A DNA stretch of 5,832 nt, taken from assembly GCA_964424035.1 (NCBI GenBank), contig CAYRHB010000159.1, positions 1 through 5,832 of the forward strand. Reading direction: 5' to 3'. Both the position numbers and the translations under genes were made by a program. The notes beneath the pieces were generated by a model. That model ran no database searches, had not been told where the DNA came from, and worked only from the letters and a program-made list of their open reading frames with translations. The DNA comes from Leptolinea sp964424035. GTDB taxonomy: Bacteria > Chloroflexota > Anaerolineae > Anaerolineales > Anaerolineaceae. Below, piece after piece: positions 5,822 to 5,832 of the stretch; the first letter of the stretch is position 1, and each line of letters opens with the position of its first letter.

Positions 5822-5832
5822 ATGAGCGCAAC
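5822..5832 (+). CDS. Start of a downstream gene, cut by the window edge
   Basis: An ATG at 5822 is preceded by CAGGAGGAG (5810-5818), a very strong ribosome site, and by a promoter and terminator that mark a new transcription unit. Only Met-Ser-Ala and part of a codon beginning AC (Thr) are visible, so the product cannot be named. The ribosome site is nearly the same as that of livK (AAGGAGGAG), suggesting a well-expressed gene. Confidence 0.6.

Noticed and set aside
1..5832. tRNA, rRNA, CRISPR array, toxin-antitoxin or defence genes
   Set aside because: No cloverleaf, spaced short-repeat array or matching protein motif is visible; the protein-coding content is entirely the liv operon plus a partial start.

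Overview
This window holds one complete high-affinity branched-chain amino acid (LIV/HAAT-type) ABC importer operon, all on the + strand, in the order substrate-binding lipoprotein (livK), two permeases (livH, livM) and two ATPases (livG, livF). It has its own promoter region, an intrinsic terminator, and then the first codons of another gene. The Cys-Ala-Pro-rich linker after the lipobox of the binding protein, the moderate GC content, the plain sigma70-like promoters and the strong AGGAGG ribosome sites suggest a Chloroflexota bacterium, perhaps Anaerolineae. This is an impression from lipoprotein style, not a phylogenetic placement.

Positions 1-366 are non-coding and visibly more A+T rich than the genes. 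They hold a 17-bp unit repeated twice (1-17 and 26-42, one mismatch) that resembles the end of an insertion sequence; a near-consensus promoter TTGACA-17 bp-TATATT (91-119); a 14-bp-stem hairpin at 128-160, starting at the predicted transcription start; and a leader of about 240 nt before livK. From 367 to 5645 the five genes are packed tightly. The only sizeable internal gap is the 88 bases after livK, which carries a perfect 14-bp stem-loop (1566-1599) without a U-tract. It probably stabilises or segments the message so that the binding protein is made in excess. livM's ribosome site overlaps livH's stop codon, livG follows livM by 16 bases, and livF overlaps livG by 11 bases, so translation of the later genes is probably coupled.

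The parts fit together as follows. LivK is anchored outside the membrane and captures the amino acid. LivH and LivM form the heterodimeric channel. LivG and LivF form the heterodimeric ATPase that drives import. A hairpin with a T-rich tail (5677-5716) ends the operon. A second promoter (5762-5790) and strong ribosome site lead to a new ORF at 5822 that leaves the window after three full codons.

I see no undescribed system here. The points worth a second look are the repeat at the left edge, the two hairpins that bracket livK expression, and the enlarged permeases, LivM in particular, which appears to carry an extra two-helix segment.
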